DNA of 63,810 nt from assembly GCA_937965785.1 (NCBI GenBank), contig CALCKT010000042.1, positions 1-63,810 on the forward strand, given 5' to 3'. Below, in pieces: positions 1 through 10,251 of this stretch (the first letter of the stretch is position 1; every line of letters begins with the position of its first letter). A program made the translations under genes and the position numbers. This DNA comes from an uncultured Propionibacteriaceae bacterium. GTDB lineage: Bacteria; Actinomycetota; Actinomycetes; Propionibacteriales; Propionibacteriaceae. The notes beneath the pieces are model-generated. The model saw only the letters and a list, made by a program, of their open reading frames with translations. It ran no database searches and was not told the DNA's origin.

Positions 1-56
1 AAGGCAAGCGGACGGGGGTAAGGCAGGCGGATGGGGGTAAGGCAGGCGGAAGGGGG
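1..56. repeat. 19-bp direct repeat, about three copies
   Basis: Two full copies and one partial copy of a 19-bp unit (aaggcaggcggatgggggt, with single-base changes between copies) run head to tail at the left edge, just downstream of the minus-strand isochorismate synthase stop. The repeat may extend beyond the window. No function can be assigned; intergenic tandem repeats of this kind are common at gene ends in high-GC genomes. Confidence 0.7.
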
Positions 57-65
57 GGGGCTGCT

Positions 66-1316
66 TCAGGAAAGGCCGAGGGCTTGGAGCATGGGTATGA
101 ACTTGGCCTCGGTCTCGGCCAGTTCGGCCTGCGGGTCCGAGTCCGCGACGATCCCGGCGCCCGCGAACAGGCGGATCTCCTCGGGGTGGGCGGGGTTGAT
201 GAACCCGCCGCGCAGGGCGATGGCCCATTCGCCGTCGCCGTCGGAATCCACCCAGCCGATGGGGCCGGCGTAGCGTCCCCGGTCCATGGATTCCAGCTCC
301 GCGATGACCTCCCCGGCGAAGAAGGTGGGCGTGCCGCAGACGGCCGCCGACGGGTGCAGTGCGCCCGCCAGCGCCAGGGAGCTGATGTCGGGTTCCACCA
401 CGCCGGTGATGTCGGTGGCCAGGTGCATGACGTTGGGGAGGGTCAGCACGGAGGGGGCCTCGGGCACGTTCATGGCCGCGCAGTACGGTTCCAGGGCCTC
501 GGCGACGGAGGCGACCGCGAACTCGTGCTCGGCTATGTCCTTGCCGGACCCGGCGAGCTGTTCGGCCCGGCGGAGCGGATCGGTGTGGCCGGGGTCCAGG
601 GAGACGGTGCCCGCCAGGACGCGGGACGTGATCAGGGTGCGGTCGCGGCGGACCAGCAGTTCCGGGGTGGCGCCGACCATGCCGTCGACCAGGTAGTTCC
701 AGGCCATCGGGTAGGCCTGCAGGAGTCTGCGCAGCACGTGGCGCGGGTCGATGGGGCCGTCGGTGACGGCCCGCAGGGAGCGGGCCAGCACCACCTTGCT
801 GATCTCACGGGCGCGGATGCGTTCCACGGCCTTTGCGACGATGCCCGCCCAGTCCGGGCCGGACAGGCCGTCGGGGGCCAGCCGGACGTTCTCGGGGGGT
901 GTGACGGGTTCGCCCCTGGCCGGCAGGTCCAGGCTGAGGCGGCCCTCGCTGATCCTGGTCATCCAGGCCTGCCCGCCGCGCCTGCCGATGATGGTTTCGG
1001 GGACGATCAGCACTGATCGGACGCGGGAACGATCCGGGTCGAAGGTGAAGGAGCCAACCGCCAGGGGGCCGGTGCCCCAGGCCCCCGGCAGTTCCGAGTC
1101 GTGGTCGGTGTGGGCACTGACCTCGCTCCACCAGACGTCAGCGGCGTCGGGGGAGTCGGTCTCGAAGCGGGCCACCTCGCCCAGCGTGACGAAGCCCTCG
1201 CCCCTCCTGAGGAACGCGGTGGCCCGCTCGGGGGTGAGGAATTGCGCGAGATCCCCCGGATCGTCGATGGCCACGGTCGTTGCGCGCAACCGTTTCGTCG
1301 CGAAGTCAAGGCTCAC
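66..1316 (-). CDS. menF: isochorismate synthase (MenF/EntC family)
   Basis: This chorismate-utilising enzyme converts chorismate to isochorismate, the first committed step to menaquinone (or to a catecholate siderophore). The C-terminal two thirds carry family signatures: the SKVVLARS segment, the GATPELLV stretch, the EHEFAV helix and the LHPSAAVCGTP motif followed by RGRYAGPIGW, which line the Mg/chorismate site. The frame stays open upstream to 1466, but homology-like sequence begins at VSLDFATKRL, so I choose the GTG at 1316, giving 416 residues, normal for the family. Menaquinone is preferred over a siderophore role because the divergent neighbour and the gene after nuoN are both isoprenoid-quinone genes and no siderophore genes are visible. 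Confidence 0.88.
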   Translation of the reverse strand: MSLDFATKRLRATTVAIDDPGDLAQFLTPERATAFLRRGEGFVTLGEVARFETDSPDAADVWWSEVSAHTDHDSELPGAWGTGPLAVGSFTFDPDRSRVRSVLIVPETIIGRRGGQAWMTRISEGRLSLDLPARGEPVTPPENVRLAPDGLSGPDWAGIVAKAVERIRAREISKVVLARSLRAVTDGPIDPRHVLRRLLQAYPMAWNYLVDGMVGATPELLVRRDRTLITSRVLAGTVSLDPGHTDPLRRAEQLAGSGKDIAEHEFAVASVAEALEPYCAAMNVPEAPSVLTLPNVMHLATDITGVVEPDISSLALAGALHPSAAVCGTPTFFAGEVIAELESMDRGRYAGPIGWVDSDGDGEWAIALRGGFINPAHPEEIRLFAGAGIVADSDPQAELAETEAKFIPMLQALGLS

Positions 1317-1573
1317 CCGGGGAACGATAGCTGAGGGGGGCTCAGGGAGGCCAGACGGACCAATCACCGAGATTGGGACATCGAGTCGGATAGGCGCGAA
1401 TAACGAACGCTTTGCGTTGTCAAAAAACGGTGTATCGCCCCTAGTCGGAGGGGGTTTGCGGGGCATCTCGGGCTGGTTGGTGAGAAGGCTGCGTCACCCC
1501 ATAGACTGAGGCCTGAAGTCCGGCTCAAAGCGACACGAACCGGGTTCCTGATATGCAAGGCGAGGAGAGTCGA
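1317..1573. promoter_or_regulatory. divergent intergenic region menF / menaquinone reductase
   Basis: About 257 bp between two divergent quinone genes must hold promoters for both. On the plus strand TTGGTG (1477-1482) and TAGACT (1502-1507) could be a weak -35/-10 pair, with a long 19-bp spacer. A purine-rich GGCGAGGAG precedes the ATG at 1574. I see no operator or riboswitch. Confidence 0.35.
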
Positions 1574-2836
1574 ATGCCAAAGGCGGAAGCCGACGTCATC
1601 GTCGTCGGTGCGGGCCCCGGTGGATCCGCGGCAGCGGCAAATCTGGCGCGGCGGGGACTGGGTGTCCTGCTGCTGGAGAAGACCCACTTCCCGCGGGAAA
1701 AGGTGTGCGGAGACGGGTTCACCCCCCGCACCACCCGGGCCTTGGTGCGCCTCGGCATCGACACCTCCGAGAAGGCCGGCTGGCTCCACAACAAGGGGTT
1801 GCGCGTCTACGGCGGGCGGGTTGAACCCTTCCAGCTGGACTGGCCGAAGCTGGCCGACTTCCCCTCCTACGGGCTGGTGAGGAAACGCGCCGACTTCGAC
1901 GACCTGATGGCCAGGCACGCCGTCGGTTGTGGGGCCGAACTGGTCCAGGGGGCCAACGTGACCGAGGCGGTCCTGGATGACCGAACCGGCCGCATCGTCG
2001 GGGTGAGGACCCGGGACGGCAAGGAGTACCACGCCCCGCTGGTGGTGGCCGCCGACGGCAACTCCTCGCGCCTGTCGGTTTCCATGGGGCTGAACAAGCG
2101 TTCCGACCGCCCGATGGGGGTGGCCTACCGCGCCTACTACCGTTCCCCGCGCAGCAACGACGACTACCTCGAGTCGTGGCTGGAGCTGTGGGACGGCAAA
2201 CCCCGCGAATCCACCCTGATGCCCGGCTACGGCTGGATCTTCGGAATGGGGGACGGCACCTGCAACGTCGGCCTCGGTGTCCTCAACACCTCCAGGTCCT
2301 TCCAGAAAACCGACTACCGGGAACTGATGAAACGCTGGCTCGCCAACACCCCCGAGGAGTGGGGTTTCCGGGAGGAGAACCGGCTCGGGAAGATCCAGGG
2401 GGCGGCCCTCCCGATGGCCTTCAACCGGCAGCCCGTCTACGGTCGCGGCCTGCTGCTGGTGGGCGACTCGGGCGGCATGGTCAACCCCTTCAACGGCGAG
2501 GGGATCGCCTACGCCATGGAGTCCGCGGAACTGGCGGCCGACGCCATCGCCCAGGCCCATGCACGCGGGGTCGGCACCGAGTCCGCCGAACAGGCCCTGC
2601 ACGGCTACCGCACCCAGCTGAAGGCCCGTCTCGGCGGCTACTACCGGCTGGGAACCATCTTCGTGAAGCTGATCGGCGACCCGCGCGTGATGCACCTGTG
2701 CACCACCTACGGGCTGCCCCGCAAGACCCTGATGCGGTTCGTCATGAAGCTGCTGGCGAATCTCACCGACAGCCACGACGGGGATGTCATGGATCGTGTC
2801 ATCAACGCCCTGTGCCGGGTGGCCCCGGCGGCGTGA
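1574..2836 (+). CDS. menJ: geranylgeranyl reductase family FAD oxidoreductase, probable menaquinone side-chain reductase
   Basis: The protein begins with a Rossmann FAD-binding motif (VIVVGAGPGGSAAAANLARRG), has the EKVCGDGFTPR segment typical of the geranylgeranyl reductase family, and a second FAD contact at GDSGGMVNPFNGEGI. In mycobacteria the relative MenJ hydrogenates an isoprene unit of menaquinone. The position directly before nuoA, facing an isochorismate synthase, supports that role here; I infer it from context and family. An in-frame ATG exists at 1553, but the purine-rich GGCGAGGAG lies just before the ATG at 1574, giving 420 residues. The stop is 28 bp from the nuoA start, so it is probably the first gene of the nuo transcript. 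Confidence 0.85.
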   Translation: MPKAEADVIVVGAGPGGSAAAANLARRGLGVLLLEKTHFPREKVCGDGFTPRTTRALVRLGIDTSEKAGWLHNKGLRVYGGRVEPFQLDWPKLADFPSYGLVRKRADFDDLMARHAVGCGAELVQGANVTEAVLDDRTGRIVGVRTRDGKEYHAPLVVAADGNSSRLSVSMGLNKRSDRPMGVAYRAYYRSPRSNDDYLESWLELWDGKPRESTLMPGYGWIFGMGDGTCNVGLGVLNTSRSFQKTDYRELMKRWLANTPEEWGFREENRLGKIQGAALPMAFNRQPVYGRGLLLVGDSGGMVNPFNGEGIAYAMESAELAADAIAQAHARGVGTESAEQALHGYRTQLKARLGGYYRLGTIFVKLIGDPRVMHLCTTYGLPRKTLMRFVMKLLANLTDSHDGDVMDRVINALCRVAPAA

Positions 2837-2864
2837 GCAGGAAGACGGAAGGGAAGGAAGCGCT

Positions 2865-3224
2865 GTGAACCTCTACATTCCAATCGTCGGGATGGTGGTG
2901 CTGGCCACGGTTTTCGTGGCCGTGTCAATGATCCTGAGCGTCTTCGTCGGGCCCGGTCGCAGGAATCGCACCAAGTACGACTCCTACGAGTGCGGCATCC
3001 AACCCACCCCGCAGCCCGTCGGTGGGGGACGGTTCCCCGTGAAGTACTACGTGATCGCGATGCTGTTCATCATCTTCGACATCGAGATCGTCTTCCTCTA
3101 CCCGTGGGCCGTCACCTACCACCAGCTCGGGCTCTTCGGGATCATCGCCATCGTCAGCTTCATCGTTACGGTGCTGGTGGCCTACTTCTACGTCAAACGC
3201 CGCGGCGGCCTGGACTGGGACTGA
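2865..3224 (+). CDS. nuoA: NADH-quinone oxidoreductase subunit A
   Basis: A 119-residue membrane subunit of respiratory complex I at the junction between the membrane arm and the peripheral arm. Three hydrophobic helices are visible (about residues 6-28, 62-84 and 89-110), with the conserved YECGIQP loop after helix 1 and the acidic FDIEIVFLYPW stretch in helix 2, both hallmarks of NuoA. I start it at the GTG at 2865, preceded by gggaaggaag; the frame is open upstream inside the previous gene but that part is not NuoA-like. It opens the fourteen-gene nuoA-N array. Confidence 0.95.
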   Translation: MNLYIPIVGMVVLATVFVAVSMILSVFVGPGRRNRTKYDSYECGIQPTPQPVGGGRFPVKYYVIAMLFIIFDIEIVFLYPWAVTYHQLGLFGIIAIVSFIVTVLVAYFYVKRRGGLDWD

Positions 3225-3239
3225 ACAGGAGGACCACAG

Positions 3240-3794
3240 ATGGGTATCGAGGAAAAACTTCCTTCCGGAATCCTGCTCACCACGGTCGAGGGGATCTTCG
3301 GTTGGGTGCGCAAGGCCTCGTTCTGGCCCGTGACCATGGGCCTGGCCTGCTGCGCCATCGAGATGATGGCCTACGCCACCCCCCGCTTCGACGCGGCGCG
3401 CTGGGGGCAGGAGGTCTTCCGCGCCTCACCGCGCCAGGCGGATCTGATGATCGTCTCCGGGCGGCTGTCGCAGAAGATGGCTCCCATCGTGCGGCAGGTC
3501 TACGACCAGATGCCGAACCCCAAGTGGGTGATCGCGATGGGCGCCTGCGCATCCTCGGGCGGCATGTTCAACAACTACGCCATCGTCCAGGGCTGCGACC
3601 ACGTGGTACCCGTCGACATCTACGTGCCCGGCTGTCCGCCCCGCCCCGACATGCTGATCGACGCCATGTTCAAACTCCGCGAGGAGGTCTCCTCGCGTCC
3701 GATCGGCCCGAATGAGGCCGCCGCCATCGCGGCCCGCGAGGAGGCCGCCCTGGCCGCACCCGCGACCCACGAGCTGAAGGGACTCATGCGATGA
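3240..3794 (+). CDS. nuoB: NADH-quinone oxidoreductase subunit B
   Basis: The subunit carries the terminal N2 [4Fe-4S] cluster, which passes electrons to menaquinone. The four ligands are visible: the tandem C37-C38, C103 in GACASSGG and C132 in GCPPRPD. Length 184 residues, including a short alanine/glutamate-rich tail beyond the conserved core. AGGAGG precedes the ATG. The stop overlaps the nuoC start by 4 bp (ATGA), so the two are translationally coupled. Confidence 0.97.
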   Translation: MGIEEKLPSGILLTTVEGIFGWVRKASFWPVTMGLACCAIEMMAYATPRFDAARWGQEVFRASPRQADLMIVSGRLSQKMAPIVRQVYDQMPNPKWVIAMGACASSGGMFNNYAIVQGCDHVVPVDIYVPGCPPRPDMLIDAMFKLREEVSSRPIGPNEAAAIAAREEAALAAPATHELKGLMR

Positions 3795-4476
3795 CCGAGA
3801 TCCCCGGCGAGATCACCCCGAAGCGGAACGCACCCCAGGCCCCGGTGTTCGAGACGAAGGCCGGCATGTGGAGCCGCGGTTCCGGTGACACCTCCGGATA
3901 CGGCCGCATCCAGCGGCAGATCTCCATGCCCGGCCAGACCCAGGGACCCTTCGGGGAGCCCTTCGACACCATCGTCGCCCGCGGGGCAGAACTCGTTCCC
4001 GCCCTGGCCGGCGGCCTGGTGCTGTTCGACCGCGGAGAGCTGACCATCTTCGTGCCCCGCGAACACCTCCGGGAGACCGTGAAGGCCTTCCGGGACGACG
4101 CCCAACTGCGTTTCGAGATCTGCGTGTCCGTCAGCGGGGTGCACTACCCGCAGCAGACCGGCGCGGAGCTGCACGTGGTCTACCACCTGCTCTCGATCAC
4201 CCACAACCGCCGCGTCCGCCTCGAGGTGACCGCTCCCGACGGCGACCCCCACGTCCCGTCGGTGGTCGACACCTACCCGATGGCCGACTGGCACGAACGT
4301 GAGACCTGGGACATGTTCGGGATCCTGTTCGACGGCCACCCGTCGCTGACCCGCATCCTCATGCCCGACGACTGGGTCGGGCACCCGCAGCGCAAGGACT
4401 ATCCGCTGGGCGGCATCGACATCCAGTACAAGGGCGCCACAGTGCCCGCCCCCGATCACCGGAGGACGTACAACTG

Positions 4477-4477
<1 letters not shown>
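3791..4477 (+). CDS. nuoC: NADH-quinone oxidoreductase subunit C
   Basis: A 30-kDa-type peripheral-arm subunit of complex I, separate from NuoD as in most bacteria outside the enterobacteria. The signature HERETWDMFGILFDGHP followed by RILMPDDWVGHPQRKDYPLGG is intact near the C-terminus. 228 residues; the first 60 are variable. It overlaps nuoB by 4 bp and its stop shares one base with the nuoD ATG (TGATG). Confidence 0.96.
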
Positions 4478-5807
<1,330 letters not shown>

Positions 5808-5811
<4 letters not shown>

Positions 5812-6548
5812 GTGGTCATTTCGTCAGCGATTTCCCCGATTCCGGTTCGGTGGACTACTCGGACCAGTCCACCAACCTGGACGAGACGGCGATCGCCGAG
5901 CTGAAAGAACTGGCGGGGCGTTACCCGCAGCCGCGTTCCGCGCTGCTGCCGATGCTGCACCTGGTGCAGTCCTATGACGGCCGCATCAGCCCGCGCGGCA
6001 TCGAGCTGTGCGCCGAGATCCTCGGGATCACCACGGCCCAGGTCTCCGGGGTGGCCACCTTCTACACCATGTTCAAGCGCAGGCCCGCCGGGCACCACCA
6101 CCTGGGGGTGTGCACCACGGCCCTGTGCGCGGTCATGGGCGGCGACATCCTCATGGAACGGGCCAAGCAGCGGCTGGGCATCGACGAGGGCCAGACCACC
6201 CCGTGCGGGCGGGTCTCGCTGGAACGCCTGGAGTGCAACGCCGCCTGCGACTACGCGCCCGTGGCGATGGTCAACTGGGAGTTCTTCGACGACATGACCC
6301 CGGAGAAGCTCGACGAACTGATCGACGCGCTCATGAACGGCGACGAGGTGGTTTCCCCGCGCGGCGCCACCATCACGTCGTGGAAGAAGGCCGAACGGGT
6401 GCTCGCCGGCTTCCCCGACGGGCGCGCCGACGAGGGCCCATCCGCCGGGCACGCGTCCACCCTCGGCAGGCGGATCGCCGCCGAGAAGGGTTGGAGCGCA
6501 CCCGACCCCGACAACCTGCCGGCCGCGCCCGAGGAGGAGACGAAGTGA
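5808..6548 (+). CDS. nuoE: NADH-quinone oxidoreductase subunit E
   Basis: A thioredoxin-fold [2Fe-2S] subunit of the NADH dehydrogenase module. Cluster ligands are C102 and C107 (CTTALC) and C143 and C147 (CNAAC). I start it at the ATG at 5808, which overlaps the nuoD stop as ATGA; the frame is open further upstream but inside nuoD. At 246 residues it is longer than the E. coli protein because of a C-terminal extension from about residue 180 that is charged and proline-rich. It overlaps nuoF by 4 bp (GTGA). Confidence 0.95.
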
Positions 6549-7861
6549 GTGATCTGCTCGCCCCGGTCCTCAGTGACCAGTGGGGTCAGGACAAATCCTG
6601 GAAGCTCTCGCGCTACGAGGCCACGGGTGGTTACCGGGCGCTGCGCAAGGCCCTGCTCAGCATGAGCCAGGCCGAGGTGATCGCCCTGGTCAAGGACGCG
6701 GGTCTGCGCGGCCGGGGTGGCGCGGGTTTCCCGACGGGCATGAAGTGGAGCTTCGTGCCCCAGGACAACCCCAACCCGAAGTACCTGGTGGTCAACGCCG
6801 ACGAATCGGAACCCGGCACCTGCAAGGACATGCCGCTGATGATGGCCTCCCCCCACACCCTCGTCGAGGGTGTGCTGATCGCCTCCTACGCCATCGGCTC
6901 CCACCAGGCGTTCATCTACTGCCGCGGTGAGGTGTTGCACGTGATCCGGCGGCTCCAGCAGGCCGTCAAGGAGGCCTACCAGGCCGGTTACGCGGGCAAG
7001 AACGTGCTTGGGTCCGGATACGACCTCGACGTCATGGTCCACGCCGGGGCCGGGGCCTACATCTGCGGCGAGGAGACCGCGCTGCTCGACTCCCTGGAGG
7101 GCAGGCGCGGCCAGCCGAGGCTGCGTCCCCCGTTCCCCGCCGTCGCGGGCCTGTACGCCTCCCCGACGGTCATCAACAACGTCGAGTCCATTTCCTCGGT
7201 GCCGTCGATCGTCAACAACGGGGCCGCGTGGTTCCAGGCGATGGGCACGGAGAAATCGAAGGGCATGACCATCTACTCCCTGTCCGGGCACGTCGCCCGT
7301 CCCGGGCAGTTCGAGGCCCCCATGGGCATCACGATGCGGCAGCTGCTGGACCTGTCGGGCGGCATCCGCGCGGGCCACGAGCTGAAGTTCTTCACCCCGG
7401 GTGGTTCCTCCACCCCGATCCTGACCCCCGAACACCTCGACATCCCCCTCGACTACGAGGGCATGGCCTCGGCGGGCACGATGCTCGGCACCAAAGCGCT
7501 CCAGGTCTTCGACGAGACCACCTCCGTGGTGCGCACCACCCTGCGGTGGGTGGAGTTCTACAAACACGAGTCGTGTGGCAAGTGCACCCCCTGCCGCGAG
7601 GGGTCGTGGTGGCTGGTGCAGCTGCTGATGAAGTTCGAGGCCGGCACCGCCGAGGAGGGCGACGTGGACAAACTCCTCGACGTCTGCACCAGCATCGGTG
7701 GCCGTTCGTTCTGCGCCCTGGCCGACGGTGCCGTCGCCTGCACGACCAGTGCGGTGCGCCATTTCCGTGCCGAGTTCGAGCAGGGCTACCACACGCCTGC
7801 CTGGGAGCTGTTCCCCTACGAACGCAGCGCGTTGTTCGCGACGGAAGGAGGCACCCGGTGA
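6545..7861 (+). CDS. nuoF: NADH-quinone oxidoreductase subunit F (NADH- and FMN-binding)
   Basis: The subunit accepts hydride from NADH onto FMN. The FMN/NADH glycine-rich motif GRGGAGFPTG is at residues 56-65, a second nucleotide motif GAGAYICGEETAL lies near 166-178, and the N3 [4Fe-4S] ligands are C344, C347, C350 and C390. Start is the GTG at 6545, overlapping the nuoE stop; the upstream open frame is inside nuoE. 438 residues, normal length. It overlaps nuoG by 4 bp. Having E, F and G means this is a full 14-subunit NADH-oxidising enzyme, not an F420- or ferredoxin-type complex lacking the NADH module. Confidence 0.97.
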   Translation: MSDLLAPVLSDQWGQDKSWKLSRYEATGGYRALRKALLSMSQAEVIALVKDAGLRGRGGAGFPTGMKWSFVPQDNPNPKYLVVNADESEPGTCKDMPLMMASPHTLVEGVLIASYAIGSHQAFIYCRGEVLHVIRRLQQAVKEAYQAGYAGKNVLGSGYDLDVMVHAGAGAYICGEETALLDSLEGRRGQPRLRPPFPAVAGLYASPTVINNVESISSVPSIVNNGAAWFQAMGTEKSKGMTIYSLSGHVARPGQFEAPMGITMRQLLDLSGGIRAGHELKFFTPGGSSTPILTPEHLDIPLDYEGMASAGTMLGTKALQVFDETTSVVRTTLRWVEFYKHESCGKCTPCREGSWWLVQLLMKFEAGTAEEGDVDKLLDVCTSIGGRSFCALADGAVACTTSAVRHFRAEFEQGYHTPAWELFPYERSALFATEGGTR

Positions 7862-10251
7862 GCCAGCCAACAGACACCGCAGCCAAGGTGGCGCCGAAAC
7901 CGGAACTCGTCACCCTCACCATCGACGACGTCCCGGTCAGTGTCCCGAAGGGAACCCTCATAATCCGGGCCGCCGAGATGATCGGCACCGCCATTCCCCG
8001 GTTCTGTGACCATCCGCTGCTGGACCCCGTCGGGGCCTGCCGCCAGTGCCTCGTCGAGATTCCCGACGCGGGCAACGGACGCGGTTTCCCCAAACCCCAG
8101 ACCTCCTGCACCGTGCCGGTGGCCGAGGGCATGGTGGTGCGCACCCAGGTCAGCTCCCCCGTGGCGAAACGCGCCCAGGAGGGCATACTCGAGCTGCTGC
8201 TGATCAACCACCCGCTCGACTGCCCCATCTGTGACAAGGGCGGCGAGTGTCCCCTGCAGAACCAGTCGCTGAGCCACGGGTGTGGCGAGTCGCGCTACGG
8301 CGGGGTGAAACGCACCTACCCGAAACCGATCAACATCTCCGCGCAGATCCTCCTCGACCGGGAACGCTGCGTACTGTGTGCCCGCTGCACCCGGTTCTCG
8401 GAGCAGATCTCCGGGGATCCGTTCATCGCGCTGGTGGAGCGCGGGGCGCTGCAGCAGGTCGGGTTCTACGAGGACGAGCCCTACGACTCGTACTTCTCCG
8501 GCAATGTCGTGCAGATCTGCCCGGTGGGTGCGCTCACCTCGGCGGCCTACCGTTTCCAGGCGCGGCCGTTCGACCTGAAGTCGACCACCACGTCCTGCGA
8601 CCACTGCGCGGGTGGCTGCGAGATCCGCGCCGACCACCGGCACCACCAGGTCAAGCGCCACCAGGCGGGCGACGATCCCGAGGTGAACGAGGAATGGCTC
8701 TGCGACAAGGGGCGTTTCGGTTTCGTCTCGGGACGTGGTGAGGACCGCCTGACCCGTCCGCTGGTCAGGCAGAACGGCATCCTGCAGGTCGCGAGCTGGC
8801 CCGAGGCCATCGACGCCGCCGTCGCCGGGTTGAAGGCCGCGGGAAGCGCGGTCGGTGTGCTGCCGGGCGGCCGGTTGACCGTCGAGAACGCCTACGCCTA
8901 CTCGCGGTTCGCGCGCACCGTGCTCGGCACCAACAACATCGACTTCCGTTCCCGCGCCGCCTCCGAGGAGGAGGCCGAGTTCCTGGCCTCCCGTGTCGCG
9001 GGACGGGGAATGGACGTCACCTACTCGGATCTCGAGGCCGCCAAGCACGTGGTGCTGGTCAGCTACGAACCCGAGGACGAAACCTCCGTGGTGTTCCTGC
9101 GGCTCCGCAAGGCGGTGCGCAAGAACGGACTCAAGGTCACCACGCTCGCGCCGTTCGCATCCCGGGGAACGCAGAAACTCTCCGCGACGCTGATTCCCGT
9201 AGCACCCGGCGCCGAGGCACAGACCCTGGAGGCCATGGAGCTGGAGGAGGGCACCATCATCCTCGTCGGTGAACGGGCCGCCTGCCAGCCGGGTCTGCTG
9301 TCCGAGATCTCCTCCAAGGCGATCCGCAGCGGGGCACGCCTGGCGTGGATGCCGCGCCGCGCCGGTGACATGGGTGCCATCGCGGCGGGCTGCCTGCCGG
9401 GCCTGCTGCCGGGTGGCCGTCCCATTTCCTCGGCGAAGGCGCGGGTTGACATGGCCGCGGCCTGGGGGGTTGACACGCTGCCGACCGACCCCGGCCTGAG
9501 TGCGGCCGAACAGTTCGCCTCGGCGCAGGAGGGACACCTGAAGGCGTTCCTCGTGGCGGGAGTCGACCCCTACGACATGCCGGAGGCCGACTCCGCCCTG
9601 CACGCGCTGCGCAAGAGCTTCGTGGTGCACATCTCCACTCGCGCCAACGCCGTGACCGATGTCGCCGACGTGGTCTTCCCGGCCTGCCTGATTGAGGAAC
9701 AGGCCGGGCACTTCCTGAACTGGGAGCAGCGCATCCGGCCCGTCGCCCTGGTCAACGAGGGCACCAAACATCCCATGAGCGATCTGCGGATCCTCTCGGC
9801 CTTGGCCGACGCCATGGGATCCGACCTCGGGTTCCGCACCTCCGCGGCCGCCTGGGCCGACTTCCAGGAGCTCGGGCCCTGGGAGGGGGAGCGGGTCGCG
9901 GTTCCGCGCGAATTCGACGCCGGGGTGACGCAGGGCGGTGTCGTGGTCGCCTCCTGGCGGGAGGCCCTCGACGCCACCAGCGGCATCGACTTCGAGGTCG
10001 CGCTGCGCAGGACCGCCCGGCCCGCGGTCGCCCGGATGTCACCGGCGACCGCAGCCGCGTTCGGGATCGGCGAGATGTGTTTGATCGAGGCCCCCGGGTC
10101 CTCGCAGCTGCTTCCCGTCCAGCTCACGGAGATGGTCGACGGGGTGGTGTGGGTGCCGATGAATCCCGGGGAACCCGGCCGTCTCGGCGTGGTGCCCGGT
10201 TCCATCGTGACCCTGACACCCGCCTCCAGCGATGAAGGAGATCAGGCATGA
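7858..10251 (+). CDS. nuoG: NADH-quinone oxidoreductase subunit G
   Basis: The iron-sulfur and molybdopterin-oxidoreductase-like subunit of the peripheral arm. An N-terminal ferredoxin fold has C50, C61 and C64 for a [2Fe-2S] centre; next come the His/Cys and four-Cys clusters (DCPICDKGGECPLQNQ and CVLCARC), then CDHCAGGC, the extra N7-type [4Fe-4S] site. The remaining 550 residues resemble molybdopterin oxidoreductases; in this family that domain generally lacks the cofactor. Start is the GTG at 7858 overlapping nuoF. 797 residues. The stop overlaps the nuoH start by 4 bp. Confidence 0.95.
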   Translation: MSQPTDTAAKVAPKPELVTLTIDDVPVSVPKGTLIIRAAEMIGTAIPRFCDHPLLDPVGACRQCLVEIPDAGNGRGFPKPQTSCTVPVAEGMVVRTQVSSPVAKRAQEGILELLLINHPLDCPICDKGGECPLQNQSLSHGCGESRYGGVKRTYPKPINISAQILLDRERCVLCARCTRFSEQISGDPFIALVERGALQQVGFYEDEPYDSYFSGNVVQICPVGALTSAAYRFQARPFDLKSTTTSCDHCAGGCEIRADHRHHQVKRHQAGDDPEVNEEWLCDKGRFGFVSGRGEDRLTRPLVRQNGILQVASWPEAIDAAVAGLKAAGSAVGVLPGGRLTVENAYAYSRFARTVLGTNNIDFRSRAASEEEAEFLASRVAGRGMDVTYSDLEAAKHVVLVSYEPEDETSVVFLRLRKAVRKNGLKVTTLAPFASRGTQKLSATLIPVAPGAEAQTLEAMELEEGTIILVGERAACQPGLLSEISSKAIRSGARLAWMPRRAGDMGAIAAGCLPGLLPGGRPISSAKARVDMAAAWGVDTLPTDPGLSAAEQFASAQEGHLKAFLVAGVDPYDMPEADSALHALRKSFVVHISTRANAVTDVADVVFPACLIEEQAGHFLNWEQRIRPVALVNEGTKHPMSDLRILSALADAMGSDLGFRTSAAAWADFQELGPWEGERVAVPREFDAGVTQGGVVVASWREALDATSGIDFEVALRRTARPAVARMSPATAAAFGIGEMCLIEAPGSSQLLPVQLTEMVDGVVWVPMNPGEPGRLGVVPGSIVTLTPASSDEGDQA